Shown here one piece after another: positions 50,401 to 64,000 of a stretch of 64,000 nucleotides of DNA. How positions within the stretch are numbered: the stretch's first letter is position 1; each line of letters begins with the position of its first letter. The notes under the pieces are model-generated. The model was not told the origin of the DNA, ran no database searches, and saw only the letters and a program-made list of their open reading frames with translations. A program made the position numbers and the translations under genes. The stretch is from Oenanthe sinensis (Eukaryota > Streptophyta > Magnoliopsida > Apiales > Apiaceae): assembly GCA_028671895.1 (NCBI GenBank), contig CM053802.1, forward strand, positions 32,650,201 to 32,714,200, read 5' to 3'.

Positions 50401-53400
50401 AACTTGAAAACAATTCCTAACAACTTGAGGCTTTAATCTTGACTCGTTCAAACTTGAAAATAGTTTGTAGCTTCATTCTTGACTCGGTACAACATGAAAA
50501 CAACTTGTAAACTCTTGTAGGATCAATCTTGGCACATTTGAACTTGAAAACAATTCGTAACAATTTGAGGCATCATTCTTGACTCGTTCAAACTTGAAAA
50601 CAATTTGTAGTTTCATTCTTGACTCGTTTCAACATGAAAACAAATTGTACACTCTTGTAGGATCAATCTTGGCTCATTTGAACTTGAAAACAATTCGTAA
50701 CAATTTGAGGCTTGAATCATGACTCGTTCAAACTTGGAAACAGTTTGTAGCTCCATTCTTGACTCGGTACAACATAAAATAACTTGTACACACTTGTAGG
50801 ATCAATCTTGCCTCATTTGAACTTGAAAACAATTCGTAACAATTTGAGGCTTCATTCTTGACTCGTTCAAACTTGAAAACAATTTGTAGTTTCATTCTTG
50901 ACTCGTTTCACCATGAAAACAACTTGTACACTCTTGTAGGATCAATCTTGGCTCATTTGAACTTGAAAACAATTCGTAACAATTTGAGGCTTGAATCATG
51001 ACTCGTTCAAACTTGGAAACAGTTTGTCGCTCCATTCTTGACTCGGTACAACATGAAAATAACTTGTACACTCTTGTAGGATCATTCCTGGCTCATTTAA
51101 ACTTGAAAACAATTCGTAACAATTTGAGGCGTTAATCATGACTCGTTCAAACGTGGAAACAGTTTGTAGCTCCATTCTTGACTCGATACAACATGAAAAT
51201 AACTTGTAAACTCTTGTAGGATCAATCTTGGCACATTTGAACCTGAAAACAATTCCTAACAATTTGAGGATTCATTCTTGACTCGTTAACACTTGAAAAC
51301 AGTTTGTAGCTTCATTCTTGACTCGTTTCAACATGAAAACAACTTGTACACTCTTGTAGGATCAATCTTGGCTCATTTGAACTTGAAAACAATTCGTAAC
51401 AATTTGATGCTTGAATCATGACTCGTTCAAACTTGGAAACAGTTTGTAGCTCCATTCTTGACTCGGTACAACATGAAAATAACTTGTACACTCTTGTAGG
51501 ATCAATCTTGCCTCATTTGAACTTGAAAACAATTCGTAACAATTTGAGGCTTTAGTCATGACTCGTTCAAACTTGGAAACAGTTTGTAGCTCCATTCTTG
51601 ACTCGGTTCAACATGAAAATAACTTGTAAACTCTTGTAGGATCAATCTTGGCTCATTTGAACTTGAAAACAATTCGTAACAATTTGAGGCTTCATTCTTG
51701 ACTCGTTAAAACTTGAAAACTATTTGTAGTTTCATTCTTGACTCGTTTAAACATTAAAACAACTTGTACACTCTTGTAGGATCAATCTTGGCTCATTTGA
51801 ACTTGAAAACAATTCCTAACAACTTGAGGCTTTAATCTTGACTCGTTCAAACTTGAAAATAGTTTGTAGCTTCATTCTTGACTCGTTTCAACTTGAAAAC
51901 AACTTGTACACTCTTGTAAAATCAATCTTGGCACATTTGAACCTGAAAACAATTGCTAACAATTTGAGGATTCATTCTTGACTCGTTAACACTTGAAAAC
52001 AGTTTGTAGCTTCATTCTTGACTCGTTTCAACATGAAAACAACTTGTACACTCTTGTAGGATCATTCCTGGCTCATTTGAACTTGAAAACAATTCGTAAC
52101 AGTTTGAGGCTTTAATCATGACTCGTTCAAACTTGGAAACAGTTTGTAGCTCCATTCTTGACTCGGTACAACATGAAAATAACTTGTAAACTCTTGTAGG
52201 ATCAATCTTGGTTCATTTGAACTTGAAAACAATTCGTAACAATTTGAGGCTTGAATCATGACTCGTTCAAACTTGGAAACAATTTGTAGCTCCATTCTTG
52301 ACTCGGTACAACATGAAAATAACTTGTACACTCTTGTAGGATCAATCTTGCCTCATTTGAACTTGAAAACAATTCGTAACAATTTGAGGCTTCATTCTTG
52401 ACTCGTTCAAACTTGAAAACTATTTGTAGTTTCATTCTTGACTCGTGTCAACATGAAAATAACTTGTACACTCTTGTAGGATCAATCTTGGCTCATTTGA
52501 ACTTGAAAACAATTCGTAATAATTTGAGGCTATAATCATAACTCGTTCAAACTTGGAAACAGTTTGTAGCTTCATTCTTGACTCGGTTCAACATGAAAAT
52601 AACTTGTAAACTCTTGTAGGATCAATCTTGGCTCATTTGAACTTGAAAACAATTCTTAACAATTTGAGGATTCATTCTTGACTCGTTCAAACTTTAAAAC
52701 AGTTTGTAGCTTCATTCTTGACTCGTTTCAACATGAAAATAACTTGCAAACTCTTGTAGGATCAATCTTGGCTCATTTGAAGTTGAAAACAGTTTCTAGC
52801 TTCATTCTTGACTCGTTTCAACATGAAAACAACTTGTAGGAACAATCTTGGCTCATTTGAACATGAAAACAATTCCTAACAATTTGAGGCTTTAATCATG
52901 ACTCGTTCAAACTTGGAAACAGTTTGTAGCTTCATTCTTGACTCGTTTCAACATGAAAACAACTTGTAAACTCTTGCAGGATCATTCCTGGCTCATTTGA
53001 ACTTGAAAACAATTCGTAACAATTTGAGGCTTTAATCATGACTCGTTCAAACTTGGAAAAATTTTGTAGCTCCATTCTTGACTCGGTTCAACATGAAAAT
53101 AACTTGTAAACTCTTGTAGGATCAATCTTGGTTCATTTGAACTTGAAAACAATTCCTAACAATTTGAGGCTTCATTCTTGACTCGTTCAAACTTTAAAAC
53201 TGTTTGCAGCTTCATTCTTGACTCGTTTCAACATGAAAATTACTTGTAAACTCTTGTAGGATCAATCTTGGCTCATTTGAACTTGAAAACAATTCCTAAC
53301 AATTTGAGGCTTCATTCTTGACTCGTTAACACTTGAAAACAGTTTGTAGCTTCATTCTTGACTCGTTTCAACATGAAAACAACTTGTACACTCTTGTAGG

Positions 53401-56400
53401 AACAATCTTGGCTCATTTGAACTTGAAAACAATTCGTAACAATTTGAGGCTTTAATCATAACTCGTTCAAACTTGGAAACAATTTGTAGCTTCATTCTTG
53501 ACTCGTTTCAACATGAAAACAACTTGTACACTCTTGTAGGATCAATCTTGGCTCATTTGAACTTGAAAACAATTCCTAACAACATGAGGCTTTAATCTTG
53601 ACTCGTTCAAACTTGAAAAGAGTTTGTAGCTTCATTCTTGACTCGTTTCAACTTGAAAACAACTTGTACACTCTTGTAAAATCAATCTTGGCACATTTGA
53701 ACCTGAAAACAATTCCTAACAATTTGAGGATTCATTCTTGACTCGTTAACACTTGAAAACAGTTTGTAGCTTCATTCTTGACTCGTTTCAACATGAAAAC
53801 AACTTGTAAACTCTTGTAGGATCATTCCTGGCTCATTTGAACTTGAAAACAATTCGTAACAATTTGAGGCTTTAATCATGACTCGTTCAAACTTGGAAAA
53901 AGTTTGTAGCTCCATTCTTGACTCGGTTCAACATGAAAATAACTTGTAAACTCTTGTAGGATCAATCTTGGTTCATTTGAACTTGAAAACAATTCCTAAC
54001 AATTTGAGGCTTCATTCTTGACTCGTTCAAACTTTAAAACTGTTTGCAGCTTCATTCTTGACTCGTTTCAACATGAAAATTACTTGTAAACTCTTGTAGG
54101 ATCAATCTTGGCTCATTTGAACTTGAAAACAATTCCTAACAATTTGAGGCTTCATTCTTGACTCGTTAACACTTGAAAACAGTTTGTAGCTTCATTCTTG
54201 ACTCGTTTCAACATGAAAACAACTTGTACACTCTTGTAGGAACAATCTTGGCTCATTTGAACTTGAAAACAATTCGTAACAATTTGAGGCTTTAATCATA
54301 ACTCGTTCAAACTTGGAAACAATTTGTAGCTTCATTCTTGACTCGTTTCAACATGAAAACAACTTGTACACTCTTGTAGGATCAATCTTGGCTCATTAGA
54401 ACTAGAAAACAATTCGTAACAATTTGAGGCTTTAATCATAACTCGTTCAAACTTGGAAACAGTTTGTAGCTCCATTCTTGACTCGGTACAACATAAAATA
54501 ACTTGTACACTCTTGTATGATCAATCTTGGCTCATTTGAACTTGAAAACAATTCGTAACAATTTGAGGCTTCATTCTTGACTCGTTCAAACTTGCAAACT
54601 ATTTGTAGTTTCATTCTTGACTCGTTTTAACATGAAAACAACTTGTACACGCTTGTAGGATCATTTCTGGCTCATTTGAACTTGAAAACAATTCGTAACA
54701 ATTTGAGGCTTGAATCATGACTCGTTCAAACTTGGAAACAGTTTGTAGCTCCATTCTTGACTCGGTACAACATGAAAATAACTTGTACACTCTTGTAGGA
54801 TCAATCTTGCCTCATTTGAACTTGAAAACAATTCGTAACAATTTGAGGCTTCATTCTTGACTCGTTCAAACTTGAAAACTATTTGTAGTTTCATTCTTGA
54901 CTCGTTTAAACATTAAAACAACTTGTACACTCTTGTAGGATCAATCTTGGCTCATTTGAACTTGAAAACAATTCCTAACAACTTGAGGCTTTAATCTTGA
55001 CTCGTTCAAACTTGAAAATAGTTTGTAGCTTCATTCTTGACTCGTTACAACATGAAAATAACTTGTAAACTCTTGTAGGATCAATCTTGGCTCATTTGAA
55101 CTTGAAAACAATTCGTAATAATTTGAGGCTTTAATCATAACTCGTTCAAACTTGGAAACAGTTTGTAGCTTCATTCTTGACTCGGTTCAACATGAAAATA
55201 ACTTGTAAACTCTTGTAGGATCAATCTTGGCTCATTTGAACTTGAAAACAATTCCTAACAATTTGAGGCTTCATTCTTGACTCGTTCAAACTTTAAAACA
55301 GTTTGTAGCTTCATTCTTGACTCGGTACAACATGAAAACAACTTGTACACTCTTGTAGGATCAATCTTGGCTCATTTGAACTTGAAAACAATTCGTAATA
55401 ATTTGAGGCTTTAATCATAACTCGTTCAAACTTGGAAACAGTTTGTAGCTTCATTCTTGACTCGGTTCAACATGAAAATAACTTGTAAACTCTTGTAGGA
55501 TCAATCTTGGCTCATTTGAACTTGAAAACAATTCCTAACAATTTGAGGCTTCATTCTTGACTCGTTCAAACTTTAAAACAGTTTGTAGCTTCATTCTTGA
55601 CTCGGTACAACATGAAAACAACTTGTACACTCTTGTAGGATCAATCTTGGCTCATTTGAACTTGAAAACAATTCGTAACAATTTGAGGCTTGAATCATGA
55701 CTCGTTCAAACTTGGAAACAGTTTGTAGCTCCATTCTTGACTCGGTTCAACATGAAAACAACTTGTACACTCTTGTAGGATCAATCTTGGCTCATTTGAA
55801 CTTGAAAACAATTCCTAACAACTTGAGGCTTTAATCTTGACTCGTTCAAACTTGAAAATAGTTTGTAGCTTCATTCTTGACTCGTTACAACATGAAAATA
55901 ACTTGTAAACTCTTGTAGGATCAATCTTGGCTCATTTGAACTTGAAAATAATTTGTAACAATTTGAGGCTTCATTCTTGACTCGTTCAAACTTGAAAACT
56001 ATTTGTAGTTTCATTCTTGACTCGTTTTAACATGAAAACAACTTGTACACTCTTGTAGGATCAATCTTGGCTCATTTGAACTTGAAAACAATTCGTAATA
56101 ATTTGAGGCTTTAATCATAACTCGTTCAAACTTGGAAACAGTTTGTAGCTTCATTCTTGACTCGTTTCAACATGAAAATAACTTGCAAACTCTTGTAGGA
56201 TCAATCTTGGCTCATTTGAAGTTGAAAACAGTTTCTAGCTTCATTCTTGACTCGTTTCAACATGAAAACAACTTGTAGGAACAATCTTGGCTCATTTGAA
56301 CATGAAAACAATTCCTAACAATTTGAGGCTTTAATCATGACTCGTTCAAACTTGGAAACAGTTTGTAGCTTCATTCTTGACTCGTTTCAACATAAAAACA

Positions 56401-59400
56401 ACTTGTAAACTCTTGTTGGATCATTCCTGGCTCATTTGAACTTGAAAACAATTCGTAACAATTTGAGGCTTTAATCATGACTCGTTCAAACTTGGAAACA
56501 GTTTGTAGCTCCATTCTTGACTCGGTTCAACATGAAAATAACTTGTAAACTCTTGTAGGATCAATCTTGGTTCATTTGAACTTGAAAACAATTCCTAACA
56601 ATTTGAGGCTTCATTCTTGACTCGTTCAAACTTTAAAACTGTTTGCAGCTTCATTCTTGACTCGTTTCAACATGAAAATAACTTGTAAACTCTTGTAGGA
56701 TCAATCTTGGCTCATTTGAACTTGAAAACAGTTTCTAGCTTCATTCTGGACTCGTTTCAACATGAAAACAACTTGTACACTCTTGTAGGATCAATCTTGG
56801 CTAATTAGAACTAGAAAACAATTCGTAACAATTTGAGGCTTTAATCATAACTCGTTCAAACTTGGAAACAGTTTGTAGCTCCATTCTTGACTCGGTACAA
56901 CATAAAATAACTTGTACACTCTTGTAGGATCAATCTTGCCTCATTTGAACTTGAAAACAATTCGTAACAATTTGAGGCTTCATTCTTGACTCGTTCAAAC
57001 TTGAAAACAATTTGTAGTTTCATTCTTGACTCGTTTCAACATGAAAACAACTTGTACACTCTTGTAAAATCAATCTTGACACATTTGAACCTGAAAACAA
57101 TTCCTAACAATTTGAGGATTCATTCTTGTCTCGTTAACACTTGAAAACAGTTTTTAGCTTCATTCTTGACTCCTTTCAACATGAAAACAACTTGTACACT
57201 CTTGTAGGATCAATCTTGGCTCATTTGAACTTGAAAACAATTCCTAACAACTTGAGGCTTTAATCTTGACTCGTTCAAACTTGAAAATAGTTTGTAGCTT
57301 CATTCTTGACTCGGTACAACATGAAAACAACTTGTAAACTCTTGTAGGATCAATCTTGGCACATTTGAACTTGAAAACAATTCGTAACAATTTGAGGCTT
57401 CATTCTTGACTCGTTCAAACTTGAAAACAATTTGTAGTTTCATTCTTGACTCGTTTCAACATGAAAACAACTTGTACACTCTTGTAGGATCAATCCTGGC
57501 TCATTTGAACTTGAAAACAATTCGTAACAATTTGAGGCTTGAATCATGACTCGTTCAAACTTGGAAACAGTTTGTAGCTCCATTCTTGACTCGGTACAAC
57601 ATAAAATAACTTGTACACTCTTGTAGGATCAATCTTGCCTCATTTGAACTTGAAAACAATTCGTAACAATTTGAGGCTTCATTCTTGACTCGTTCAAACT
57701 TGAAAACTATTTGTAATTTCATTCTTGACTCGTTTCAACATGAAAACAACTTGTACACTCTTGTAGGATCAATCTTGGCTCATTTGAACTTGAAAACAAT
57801 TCCTAACAACTTGAGGCTTTAATCTTGACTCGTTCAAACTTGAAAATAGTTTGTAGCTTCATTCTTGACTCGGTACAACATGAAAATAACTTGTAAACTC
57901 TTGTAGGATCAATCTTGGCTCATTTGAACTTGAAAACAATTTGTAACAATTTGAGGCTTCATTCTTGACTCGTTCAAACTTGAAAACTATTTGTAGTTTC
58001 ATTCTTGACTCGTTTTAACATGAAAACAACTTGTACACTCTTGTAGGATCAATCTTGGCTCATTTGAACTTGAAAACAATTCCTAACAACTTGAGGCTTT
58101 AATCTTGACTCGTTCAAACTTGAAAATAGTTTGTAGCTTCATTCTTGACTCGGTACAACATGAAAACAACTTGTAAACTCTTGTAGGATCAATCTTGCCT
58201 CATTTGAACTTGAAAACAATTCGTAACAATTTGAGGCTTCATTCTTGACTCGTTCAAACTTGAAAACAATTTGTAGTTTCATTCTTGACTCGTTTCAACA
58301 TGAAAACAACTTGTACACTCTTGTAAAATCAATCTTGGCACATTTGAACCTGAAAACAATTCCTAACAATTTGAGGATTCATTCTTGTCTCGTTAACACT
58401 TGAAAACAGTTTTTAGCTTCATTCTTGACTCCTTTCAACATGAAAACAACTTGTACACTCTTGTAGGATCAATCTTGGCTCATTTGAACTTGAAAACAAT
58501 TCCTAACAACTTGAGGCTTTAATCTTGACTCGTTCAAACTTGAAAATAGTTTGTAGCTTCATTCTTGACTCGGTACAACATGAAAACAACTTGTAAACTC
58601 TTGTAGGATCAATCTTGGCACATTTGAACTTGAAAACAATTCGTAACAATTTGAGGCTTCATTCTTGACTCGTTCAAACTTGAAAACAATTTGTAGTTTC
58701 ATTCTTGACTCGTTTCAACATGAAAACAACTTGTACACTCTTGTAGGATCAATCCTGGCTCATTTGAACTTGAAAACAATTCGTAACAATTTGAGGCTTG
58801 AATCATGACTCATTCAAACTTGGAAACAGTTTGTAGCTCCATTCTTGACTCGGTACAACATAAAATAACTTGTACACTCTTGTAGGATCAATCTTGCCTC
58901 ATTTGAACTTGAAAACAATTCGTAACAATTTGAGGCTTCATTCTTGACTCGTTCAAACTTGAAAACTATTTGTAGTTTCATTCTTGACTCGTTTCAACAT
59001 GAAAACAACTTGTACACTCTTGTAGGATCAATCTTGGCTCATTTGAACTTGAAAACAATTCGTAACAATTTGAGGCTTGAATCATGACTCGTTCAAACTT
59101 GGAAACAGTTTGTAGCTCCATTCTTGACTCGGTTCAACATGAAAACAACTTGTACACTCTTGTAGGATCAATCTTGGCTCATTTGAACTTGAAAACAATT
59201 CCTAACAACTTGAGGCTTTAATCTTGACTCGTTCAAACTTGAAAATAGTTTGTAGCTTCATTCTTGACTCGGTACAACATGAAAACAACTTGTAAACTCT
59301 TGTAGGATCAATCTTGGCACATTTGAACTTGAAAACAATTCGTAACAATTTGAGGCTTCATTCTTGACTCGTTCAAACTTGAAAACAATTTGTAGTTTCA

Positions 59401-62400
59401 TTCTTGACTCGTTTCAACATGAAAACAACTTGTACACTCTTGTAGGATCAATCCTGGCTCATTTGAACTTGAAAACAATTCGTAACAATTTGAGGCTTGA
59501 ATCATGACTCATTCAAACTTGGAAACAGTTTGTAGCTCCATTCTTGACTCGGTACAACATAAAATAACTTGTACACTCTTGTAGGATCAATCTTGCCTCA
59601 TTTGAACTTGAAAACAATTCGTAACAATTTGAGGCTTCATTCTTGACTCGTTCAAACTTGAAAACTATTTGTAGTTTCATTCTTGACTCGTTTCAACATG
59701 AAAACAACTTGTACACTCTTGTAGGATCAATCTTGGCTCATTTGAACTTGAAAACAATTCGTAACAATTTGAGGCTTGAATCATGACTCGTTCAAACTTG
59801 GAAACAGTTTGTAGCTCCATTCTTGACTCGGTTCAACATGAAAACAACTTGTACACTCTTGTAGGATCAATCTTGGCTCATTGGAACTTGAAAACAATTC
59901 CTAACAACTTGAGGCTTTAATCTTGACTCGTTCAAACTTGAAAATAGTTTGTAGCTTCATTCTTGACTCGGTACAACATGAAAATAACTTGTAAACTCTT
60001 GTAGGATCAATCTTGGCTCATTTGAACTTGAAAACAATTTGTAACAATTTGAGGCTTCATTCTTGACTCGTTCAAACTTGAAAACTATTTGTAGTTTCAT
60101 TCTTGACTCGTTTTAACATGAAAACAACTTGTACACTCTTGTAGGATCAATCTTGGCTCATTTGAACTTGAAAACAATTCCTAACAACTTGAGGCTTTAA
60201 TCTTGACTCGTTCAAACTTGAAAATAGTTTGTAGCTTCATTCTTGACTCGTTTCAACTTGAAAACAACTTGTACACTCTTGTAAAATCAATCTTGGCACA
60301 TTTGAACCTGAAAACAATTCCTAACAATTTGAGGATTCATTCTTGACTCGTTAACACTTGAAAATAGTTTGTAGCTTCATTCTTGACTCGTTTCAACATG
60401 AAAACAACTTGTACACTCTTGTAGGATCAGTCTTGGCTCATTTGAACTTGAAAACAATTCCTAACAACTTGAGGCTTTAATCTTGACTCGTTCAAACTTG
60501 AAAATAGTTTGTAGCTTCATTCTTGACTCGGTACAACATGAAAACAACTTGTAAACTCTTGTAGGATCAATCTTGGCACATTTGAACTTGAAAACAATTC
60601 GTAACAATTTGAAGCTTCATTCTTGACTCGTTCAAACTTTAAAACAGTTTGTAGCTTCATTCTTGACTCGTTTCAACATGAAAATAACTTGCAAACTCTT
60701 GTAGGATCAATCTTGGCTCATTTGAAGTTGAAAACAATTCGTAACAATTTGAGGCTTGAATCATGACTCGTTCAAACTTGGAAACAGTTTGTAGCTCCAT
60801 TCTTGACTCGGTACAACATAAAATAACTTGTACACTCCTGTAGGATCAATCTTGCCTCATTTGAACTTGAAAACAATTCGTAACAATTTGAGGCTTCATT
60901 CTTGACTCGTTCTAACTTGAAAACTATTTGTAGTTTCATTCTTGACTCGTTTCAACATGAAAACAACTTGTACACCCTTGTAGGATCAATCTTCGTTCAT
61001 TTGAACTTGAAAACAATTCGTAACAATTTGAGGCTTTAATCATAACTCGTTCAAACTTGGAAACAGTTTGTAGCTTCATTCTTGACTCGGTTCAACATGA
61101 AAACAACTTGTACACTCTTGTAGGATCAATCTTGGCTCATTTGAACTTGAAAACAATTCCTAACAACTTGAGGCTTTAATCTTGACTCGTTCAAATTTGA
61201 AAACAGTTTGTAGCTTCATTCTTGAGTCGGTACAACATGAAAACAACTTGTAAACTCTTGTAGGATACATCTTGGCTCATTTGAACTTGAAAACAGTTTC
61301 TAGCTTCATTCTTGACTCGTTTCAACATGAAAACAACTTGTACACTCTTGTAGGAACAATCTTGGCTCATTTGAACATGAAAACAATTCCTAACAATTTG
61401 AGGCTTTAATCATGACTCGTTCAAACTTGGAAACAGTTTGTAGCTTCATTCATGACTCGTTTCAACATGAAAACAACTTGTAAACTCTTGTAGGATCATT
61501 CCTGGCTCATTTGAACTTGAAAACAATTCGTAACAATTTGAGGCTTTAATCATGACTCGTTCAAACTTGGAAACAGTTTGTAGCTCCATTCTTGACTCGG
61601 TACAACATGAAAATAACTTGTAAACTCTTGTAGGATCAATCTTGGCTCATTTGAACTTGAAAACAATTTGTAACAATTTGAGACTTCATTCTTGACTCGT
61701 TCAAACTTGAAAACTATTTGTAGTTTCATTCTTGACTCGTTTTAACATGAAAACAACTTGTACACTCTTGTAGGATCAATCTTGGCTCATTTGAACTTGA
61801 AAACAATTCCTAACAACTTGAGGCTTTAATCTTGACTCGTTCAAACTTGAAAATAGTTTGTAGCTTCATTCTTGACTCGTTTCAACTTGAAAACAACTTG
61901 TACACTCTTGTAAAATCAATCTTGGCACATTTGAACCTGAAAACAATTCCTAACAATTTGAGGATTCATTCTTGACTCGTTAACACTTGAAAACAGTTTG
62001 TAGCTTCATTCTTGACTCGTTTCAACATGAAAACAACTTGTACACTCTTGTAGGATCAATCTTGGCTCATTTGAACTTGAAAACAATTCCTAACAACTTG
62101 AGGCTTTAATCTTGACTCGTTCAAACTTGAAAATAGTTTGTAGCTTCATTCTTGACTCGGTACAACATGAAAACAACTTGTAAACTCTTGTAGGATCAAT
62201 CTTGGCACATTTGAACTTGAAAACAATTCGTAACAATTTGAGGCTTCATTCTTGACTCGTTCAAACTTGAAAACAATTTGTAGTTTCATTCTTGACTCGT
62301 TTCAACATGAAAACAACTTGTACACTCTTGTAGGATCAATCTTGGCTCATTTGAACTTGAAAACAATTCGTAACAATTTGAGGCTTGAATCATGACTCGT

Positions 62401-64000
62401 TCAAACTTGGAAACAGTTTGTAGCTCCATTCTTGACTCGGTACAACATAAAATAACTTGTACACTCTTGTAGGATCAATCTTGCCTCATTTGAACTTGAA
62501 AACAATTCGTAACAATTTGAGGCTTCATTCTTGACTCGTTCAAACTTGAAAACAATTTGTAGTTTCATTCTTGACTCGTTTCAACATGAAAAAAACTTGT
62601 ACACTCTTATAGGATCAATCTTGGCTCATTTGAACTTGAAAACAATTCGTAACAATTTGAGGCTTGAATCATGACTCGTTTAAACTTGGAAACAGTTTGT
62701 AGCTCCATTCTTGACTCGGTACAACAAGAAAATAACTTGTACACTCTTGTAGGATCAATCTTGCCTCATTTGAACTTGAAAACAATTCGTAACAATTTGA
62801 GGCTTCATTCTTGACTCGTTCAAACTTGAAAACTATTTGTAGTTTCATTCTTGACTCGTTTCAACATTAAAACAACTTGTACACCCTTGTAGGATCAATC
62901 TTCGCTCATTTGAACTTGAAAACAATTCGTAACAATTTGAGGCTTTAATCATAACTCGTTCAAACTTGGAAACAATTTGTAGCTTCATTCTTGACTCGGT
63001 TCAACATGAAAACAACTTGTACACTCTTGTAGGATCAATCTTGGCTCATTTGAACTTGAAAACAATTCCTAACAACTTGAGGCTTTAATCTTGACTCGTT
63101 CAAACTTGAAAACAGTTTGTAGCTTCATTCTTGATTCGGTACAACATGAAAACAACTTGTAAACTCTTGTAGGATACATCTTGGCTCATTTGAACTTGAA
63201 AACAGTTTCTAGCTTCATTCTTGACTCGTTTCAACATGAAAACAACTTGTACACTCTTGTAGGAACAATCTTGGCTCATTTGAACATGAAAACACTTCCT
63301 AACAATTTGAGGCTTTAATCATGACTCGTTCAAACTTGGAAACAGTTTGTAGCTTCATTCTTGACTCGTTTCAACATGAAAACAACTTGTAAACTCCTGT
63401 AGGATCATTCCTGGCTCATTTGAACTTGAAAACAATTCGTAACAATTTGAGGCTTTAATCATGACTCGTTCAAACTTGGAAACAGTTTGTAGCTCCATTC
63501 TTGACTCGGTACAACATGAAAATAACTTGTAAACTCTTGTAGGATCAATCTTGGCTCATTTGAACTTGAAAACAATTTGTAACAATTTGATGCTTCATTC
63601 TTGACTCGTTCAAACTTGAAAACTATTTGTAGTTTCATTCTTGACTCGTTTTAACATGAAAACAACTTGTACACTCTTGTAGGATCAATCTTGGCTCATT
63701 TGAACTTGAAAACAATTCCTAACAACTTGAGGCTTTAATCTTGACTCGTTCAAACTTGAAAATAGTTTCTAGCTTCATTCTTGAATCGTTTCAACTTGAA
63801 AACAACTTGTACACTCTTGTAAAATCAATCTTGGCACATTTGAACCTGAAAACAATTCCTAACAATTTGAGGATTCATTCTTGACTCGTTAACACTTGAA
63901 AACAGTTTGTAGCTTCATTCTTGACTCGTTTCAACATGAAAACAACTTGTACACTCTTGTAGGATCAATCTTGGCTCATTTGAACTTGAAAACAATTCCT
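47497..64000. repeat. heterogeneous right part of the array with short recent duplications
   Basis: No single large unit dominates. Visible duplications by offset: 3108 bp (47888 and 50996 regions), 840 bp (52981-53560 and 53821-54400, with GAAAATTACTTG), 280 bp (55081-55360 and 55361-55640), 1259 bp (CTTGTCTCG at 57126 and 58385), 699 bp (ATGACTCATTC near 58805 and 59504), and 1909 bp (GGATACATC at 61263 and 63172). Small lesions are more frequent here than at 16-36 kb: CATAAAATAAC, 10-bp deletions near 49583, 52831 and 56271, and a one-base insertion near 49392. Confidence 0.75.

Larger units (their letters stand above)
5707..64000. repeat. 140-bp satellite array, head to tail, runs off the window
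   Basis: From the first clear monomer at 5712 to the last base, the DNA is an unbroken series of 140-bp monomers (about 416 lengths), all in one orientation, with no transposon, inversion or unique insert that I can see. The phase can be followed by the AATTTGAGGC block at 6491, 6631, 6771 and onward. A representative monomer (7061-7200) is about 33% G+C. The left boundary is abrupt, inside GAGGC at the end of a monomer. The array ends mid-monomer at 64000 and so continues. Plant satellites of this scale are usual in centromeric, pericentromeric or subtelomeric heterochromatin; the location of this one cannot be told from sequence. Confidence 0.97.

Noticed and set aside
5707..64000. CRISPR-like array of regular repeats
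   Set aside because: There are no unique spacers and no cas genes; the whole period repeats, and the context is a plant genome.
5707..64000. CENP-B-box or telomere-type repeats within the satellite
   Set aside because: I found neither the CENP-B box pattern with its CGGG end nor runs of TTTAGGG.

Overview
The window looks like nuclear DNA of a flowering plant, probably a eudicot. It carries a decayed Ty3/gypsy LTR retrotransposon with an initiator-Met-tRNA primer-binding site, then AT-rich non-coding DNA, then a very long AT-rich satellite array. I see no intact host gene, tRNA, rRNA or CRISPR array. I cannot name the species. The gag and leader style resembles the Tekay/Del chromoviruses, but integrase and chromodomain are missing, so that lineage call is an inference.

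Layout. (1) 1-579: 3' part of a 5' LTR with TATA box (128-134), poly(A) signal (419-424) and a terminal CA just before the primer-binding site (583-594). (2) 580-1622: leader. It holds a second open frame that can be joined in phase, by a plausible 474-nt intron (301-774), to a short ORF starting inside the LTR. The predicted N-terminus resembles the histone H3 tail, and the second exon has a SUMO-interacting-motif-like segment. A second 3' splice-site-like sequence lies directly before the gag start. (3) 1623-3692: gag-protease-RT in one frame, broken by two TAG codons, and cut off just after the first catalytic Asp of RT, where a 33-bp direct repeat starts. (4) 3744-5706: AT-rich DNA with a small GC-rich islet, possibly an old LTR or other transposon piece in the opposite orientation; no gene can be supported. 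(5) 5707-64000: about 58.3 kb of uninterrupted head-to-tail satellite that runs out of the window.

The satellite monomer is 140 bp (roughly 416 monomer lengths) and is itself three related sub-repeats of 40, 50 and 50 bp. A recurrent 90-bp short monomer comes from recombination between two sub-repeats. Nested segmental duplications can be measured with private variants: 510 and 700 bp near the left edge; 1120, 6199 and 3539 bp in the middle, the last followed by shortened 3310-, 2940- and 2890-bp descendants; 700 bp again at 37.2-42.0 kb; 2748 bp at 42.0-47.5 kb; and smaller ones to the end. Nearly all periods equal a sum of 140s and 90s within 1-2 bases. This is the expected signature of unequal exchange or replication slippage in register. 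Such an array is typical of centromeric, pericentromeric or subtelomeric heterochromatin, but nothing here says which.

The parts do not form a pathway. The most unusual coding signal is the candidate spliced accessory ORF of the retrotransposon; the most unusual structural signal is the multi-scale organisation of the satellite.
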